A program made the translations under genes and the position numbers. Under the pieces are notes generated by a model. It saw only the letters and a program-made list of their open reading frames with translations. It did no database searches and had not been told where the DNA came from. Below, piece after piece: positions 60,720-63,140 of a stretch of DNA of 63,140 nt (position 1 is its first letter; each line of letters starts with the position of its first letter). Source of the DNA: CADEED01 sp035286365 (GTDB lineage Bacteria > Pseudomonadota > Gammaproteobacteria > Steroidobacterales > Steroidobacteraceae); the NCBI GenBank assembly GCA_035286365.1, contig DATHJZ010000283.1, forward strand, positions 1 through 63,140. Direction: 5' to 3'.

Positions 60720-62246
60720 ATGGCAATGCTCAAACATCCCGAAAAGATCATCTTCGAATACTCGCGTCCCGGACGCGGCGCCTTCGGCCAGTGGCCGACC
60801 GAGCGCGGCACGGCTAACAACGTCGCGGCCGACATCCCGGAGCCTTTACGCCGCAAGCAGCCGGCGATGCTGCCGGAGGTGAGCGAGCTCGAAGTGGTGC
60901 GCCATTACACGCGCCTCTCGCAGCTCAACTTCTCCATCGACACGCACTTCTATCCGCTCGGATCGTGCACGATGAAGTACAACCCGAAGGCGTGTAATCA
61001 ATACGCGATGCTCCCCGGTTTCCTCACCCGGCACCCGCTGGCGCCGGAGTCGCTCGGGCAGGGCTTTCTCGCCTGCATGTTCGAGCTGCAGGAGATGCTG
61101 AAGGAAGTGACCGGCATGCAGGGCGTGGCGCTGTCGCCGATGGCAGGCGCGCACGGAGAATTCGCCGGCGTCGCGATGATCCGTGCCTATCACCGCGCGC
61201 GCGGCGACCTGGCGCGCAACGAGATCATCGTACCCATTGCGGCCCACGGCACCAATCCCGCCACGGCGACCATGTGCGGCTGCGTGGTGAAAGAAATCCC
61301 CGTCAACGACGAAGGTGACGTGGATGTCGAAGCGCTGAAGGCCGCGGTGGGCCCTAACACCGCCGGCATCATGCTCACCAACCCATCTACTTGCGGGGTG
61401 TTCGAACGCCGCATCAAGGAAGTGGCGAAGATCGTGCACGACGCGGGTGGCCTGCTGTATTACGACGGCGCCAACCTCAACGCGATCCTCGGCAAAGTAC
61501 GCCCGGGCGACATGGGCTTCGACGTCATCCACATGAACCTGCACAAGACTTTCTCCACGCCGCACGGCGGTGGTGGGCCGGGTGCCGGCGCCGTTGGCGT
61601 GAGCTCGCGCCTGCTGCCGTTCATGCCGATCCCTGTAGTAGGACGCGACGGCGACAAATATCGCTGGCTCAGCGAGAAAGACCTGCCGCAATCGATCGGC
61701 CGCCTGTCGGCCTTCATGGGCAATGCCGGCGTACTGCTCCGGGCATACATATATATGCGCATGCTCGGACGCGAGGGCATGCACCGTGTAGGCGAGTACG
61801 CCACGCTCAATGCGAACTATCTGATGGCCCGCCTCGCGCAAGCCGGCTTCGACCCGGCGTATCCGACGCGCCGCGCAAGCCACGAGTTCATCATCACCGC
61901 CAAGAAACAGGCGCGCGATCTCGGCGTGACCGCGATGGATTTCGCGAAGCGTCTGCTGGACTACGGCTTCCACGCGCCGACAACTTACTTCCCGCTGCTG
62001 GTGCCGGAATGCCTGCTGATCGAGCCCACCGAGACGGAAAGCAAGGAAGCGCTCGATGGATTCATCGATGCGATGATCGCCATCCAGAAGGAAGCCGAGT
62101 CGAATGCGGATCTCGTAAAATCCGCGCCGCACACCATGACGGTGCGCCGGCTCGATGACGTACGTGCCGCGCGTCAGCTTGATCTCACCTGGAAAACTTC
62201 CCAAGGGCTGCGCCCCACATCGGAAAACGCCGGCCCTTCTTCGTAA
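60720..62246 (+). CDS. gcvPB: Glycine dehydrogenase (decarboxylating) subunit 2
   Basis: The catalytic half of the split P protein, 508 residues. The PLP lysine is Lys276 in HMNLHKTFSTPHGGGGPG. AAGGA lies about ten bases before the ATG. The last codons and the TAA stop lie inside the terminator hairpin at 62228-62260, so termination structure and coding end overlap. Confidence 0.96.
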   Translation: MAMLKHPEKIIFEYSRPGRGAFGQWPTERGTANNVAADIPEPLRRKQPAMLPEVSELEVVRHYTRLSQLNFSIDTHFYPLGSCTMKYNPKACNQYAMLPGFLTRHPLAPESLGQGFLACMFELQEMLKEVTGMQGVALSPMAGAHGEFAGVAMIRAYHRARGDLARNEIIVPIAAHGTNPATATMCGCVVKEIPVNDEGDVDVEALKAAVGPNTAGIMLTNPSTCGVFERRIKEVAKIVHDAGGLLYYDGANLNAILGKVRPGDMGFDVIHMNLHKTFSTPHGGGGPGAGAVGVSSRLLPFMPIPVVGRDGDKYRWLSEKDLPQSIGRLSAFMGNAGVLLRAYIYMRMLGREGMHRVGEYATLNANYLMARLAQAGFDPAYPTRRASHEFIITAKKQARDLGVTAMDFAKRLLDYGFHAPTTYFPLLVPECLLIEPTETESKEALDGFIDAMIAIQKEAESNADLVKSAPHTMTVRRLDDVRAARQLDLTWKTSQGLRPTSENAGPSS

Positions 62247-62261
62247 GGAAGGGGCCGGCGT
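62228..62261 (+). terminator. Hairpin overlapping the gcvPB stop codon
   Basis: CGCCGGCCC (62228-62236) pairs with GGGCCGGCG (62252-62260); the loop contains the TAA stop. Only a weak T-rich tract follows (TCCGTCT), so it may be partly Rho-assisted or mainly protect the 3' end. Confidence 0.6.
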
Positions 62262-62295
62262 CCGTCTAAACGGGCGGAAGAGGCGACTGTCCCTG

Positions 62296-62301
62296 TAAAC
62301 T
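62296..62301 (+). promoter_or_regulatory. -10 box of dgkA
   Basis: TAAACT ends seven bases before the dgkA ATG with no ribosome binding site between, again predicting a leaderless mRNA. Confidence 0.4.
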
Positions 62302-62308
62302 CCGCCGG

Positions 62309-62683
62309 ATGAACGACATCGGCGACCGTCAGAAGCCCACCGGCTTCACACGCATGTTCCTCGCCTTCGGCGCGAGCATGAAGGGTCTGTCGGGCGCTTT
62401 CCGAGAGGAGGCGGCCTTTCGCCAGGAACTCGTTCTGGCGGTTCTGGTCATCCCCTTGGGCTTGTGGTTAGGGCGCAATGGCATCGAGCGCGCGTTGTTG
62501 ATCGCGCCGATGTTCATCGTGCTCATCGTGGAGCTGCTCAACAGCGCCATCGAGGCCACGGTCGATCGCATCGGCCTCGAGCGGCACACACTGTCAGGGC
62601 TCGCCAAGGACATCGGTTCCGCGGCGGTGCTCATGTCGCTGACGCTGCTCGCCGTCATTTGGGTTCTGGTTCTGTGGCGTTGA
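62309..62683 (+). CDS. dgkA: Diacylglycerol kinase
   Basis: A small trimeric inner-membrane kinase that phosphorylates diacylglycerol left by membrane-derived oligosaccharide synthesis. Three membrane segments follow an amphipathic helix, and the active-site motif is VELLNSAIEATVDRIG; the surface-helix motif is REEAAFRQE. Length 124 residues. Confidence 0.95.
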   Translation: MNDIGDRQKPTGFTRMFLAFGASMKGLSGAFREEAAFRQELVLAVLVIPLGLWLGRNGIERALLIAPMFIVLIVELLNSAIEATVDRIGLERHTLSGLAKDIGSAAVLMSLTLLAVIWVLVLWR

Positions 62684-62709
62684 GCGCCTAACAATCTAGA
62701 GGACTTCGC

Positions 62710-63140
62710 ATGCGTTTCAGCCGGCTCGCTCTTTTCGGCCTGATCGTCGTCGCCTTTGGCGCTCTGCGACCGGCATTGGCGCAGAACGCCCAGCCGCAGT
62801 TGGCCTCGCAGTCGAGTGCCACGCAGGCGGCGCTGCCGCAAAGCGAGGGCGAAAGTGCCGCCTGGCGCGGCACGCTGGCGCGAGTGGCCGAAAGCGTAGT
62901 CGCCATCGAGATCGACCAGACGCGGGCCTTTGACACGGAATGGAACTCCTCCGCGCAGGCCACCGGCTTCGTGGTCGACGCCGAACGCGGGCTCATCCTC
63001 ACGAATCGCCACGTGGTCACGCCGGGCCCGGTGACTTCCGAAGCGACGTTCCTCAATCGCGAAGAAGTGCAGCTCTATCCCGTGTATCGCGATCCGATCC
63101 ACGACTTCGGCATCTACCGCTACGACCCCAAGAAGCTGCG
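62710..63140 (+). CDS. Trypsin-like serine protease (DegP/Nma111-like), 3' end cut by window edge
   Basis: The first 143 codons are present. A signal peptide (LALFGLIVVAFGALRPALAQ) leads into an S1C protease domain: catalytic His in ILTNRHVVTPG and Asp in PIHDFGIYRYDP. The long RDPIHDFGIYRYDP segment recalls the large DegP-like proteases with several PDZ domains (Nma111 type) rather than DegP itself. The catalytic serine lies outside the window. AGAGGA precedes the ATG. Confidence 0.85.
   Translation, partial: MRFSRLALFGLIVVAFGALRPALAQNAQPQLASQSSATQAALPQSEGESAAWRGTLARVAESVVAIEIDQTRAFDTEWNSSAQATGFVVDAERGLILTNRHVVTPGPVTSEATFLNREEVQLYPVYRDPIHDFGIYRYDPKKL

Noticed and set aside
60846..62204. 452-codon open frame on the minus strand opposite gcvPB
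   Set aside because: Shadow of a strongly conserved gene; His/Arg/Ala-rich with no motif.

Overview
The window is GC-rich, almost fully coding, chromosomal DNA. Its gene neighbourhoods are those of a gammaproteobacterium: zapA-6S RNA-fau, ygfB-pepP-ubiH-ubiI, rplM-rpsI, holA-nadD-rsfS-rlmH, coq7 and a Crp/Vfr-type regulator. The GC content, the two-subunit glycine decarboxylase and the tandem glycine riboswitch fit the Steroidobacter/Nevskia/Xanthomonadales side of the class. The family placement is my inference. I see no prophage, integron, CRISPR array or complete insertion sequence. Small palindromic repeats are present.

Layout. 1-1368 (minus): HIT protein and a prolyl aminopeptidase cut by the window edge. 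1485-12272 (plus): a tightly packed run holA-nadD-rsfS-rlmH-maf-rng-yhdP-amidase-small protein-tldD. 12276-14692 (minus): an exported beta-propeller-like protein and an orphan membrane-anchored protein. 14927-17409: a small orphan ORF, a methyltransferase and an ExeA-like ATPase fused to FHA. 17467-19641 (minus): purK, purE, yjgA. 19656-29335: pmbA (TldE), BrkB/YihY membrane protein, a BtuF-like protein, purC, djlA, rpe, an MBL hydrolase, a Crp homologue, coq7, rplM-rpsI. tRNA-Gln(CUG) and a terminator follow at 29371-29479. 29496-36254: DUF885 protein, serine hydrolase lipoprotein, GH51 arabinofuranosidase, a methyltransferase-like membrane protein, GST, zinc-ribbon protein, GNAT. 36262-43661 (minus): one transport/regulation module of periplasmic adaptor, ABC ATPase, two MacB-like permeases, an NtrC-type sigma-54 activator and a histidine kinase. 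43813-46650 (minus): rpiA, a 15-residue Lys/Ala peptide gene, EVE protein, fau, 6S RNA, zapA, a ZapB-like coiled coil. 46718-53780 (plus): ygfB, pepP, ubiH, ubiI, an EamA transporter, an orphan, and two tandem exported JAMM/MPN+ proteins. 53814-57457 (minus): DHA2 MFS transporter, phhB, ispG, an NTF2-like protein. 57530-62246 (plus): glycine riboswitch, terminator, gcvT-gcvH-gcvPA-gcvPB. The window ends with dgkA and the start of a trypsin-like protease.

Most of this is housekeeping: purine synthesis, ubiquinone synthesis, pentose phosphate, one-carbon metabolism, cell division and ribosome biogenesis. The less ordinary parts are: (i) the tandem secreted JAMM proteins with a duplicated promoter; (ii) the efflux/two-component operon behind a good sigma-54 promoter with candidate upstream activator sites; (iii) the tiny KA-rich peptide gene with its own promoter, ribosome binding site and terminator; (iv) palindromic repeats that begin exactly at TAG stop codons; (v) about fourteen genes whose -10 box lies only 2-10 bases before the start codon, suggesting leaderless or near-leaderless mRNAs; (vi) a near-consensus Crp site upstream of the crp homologue.
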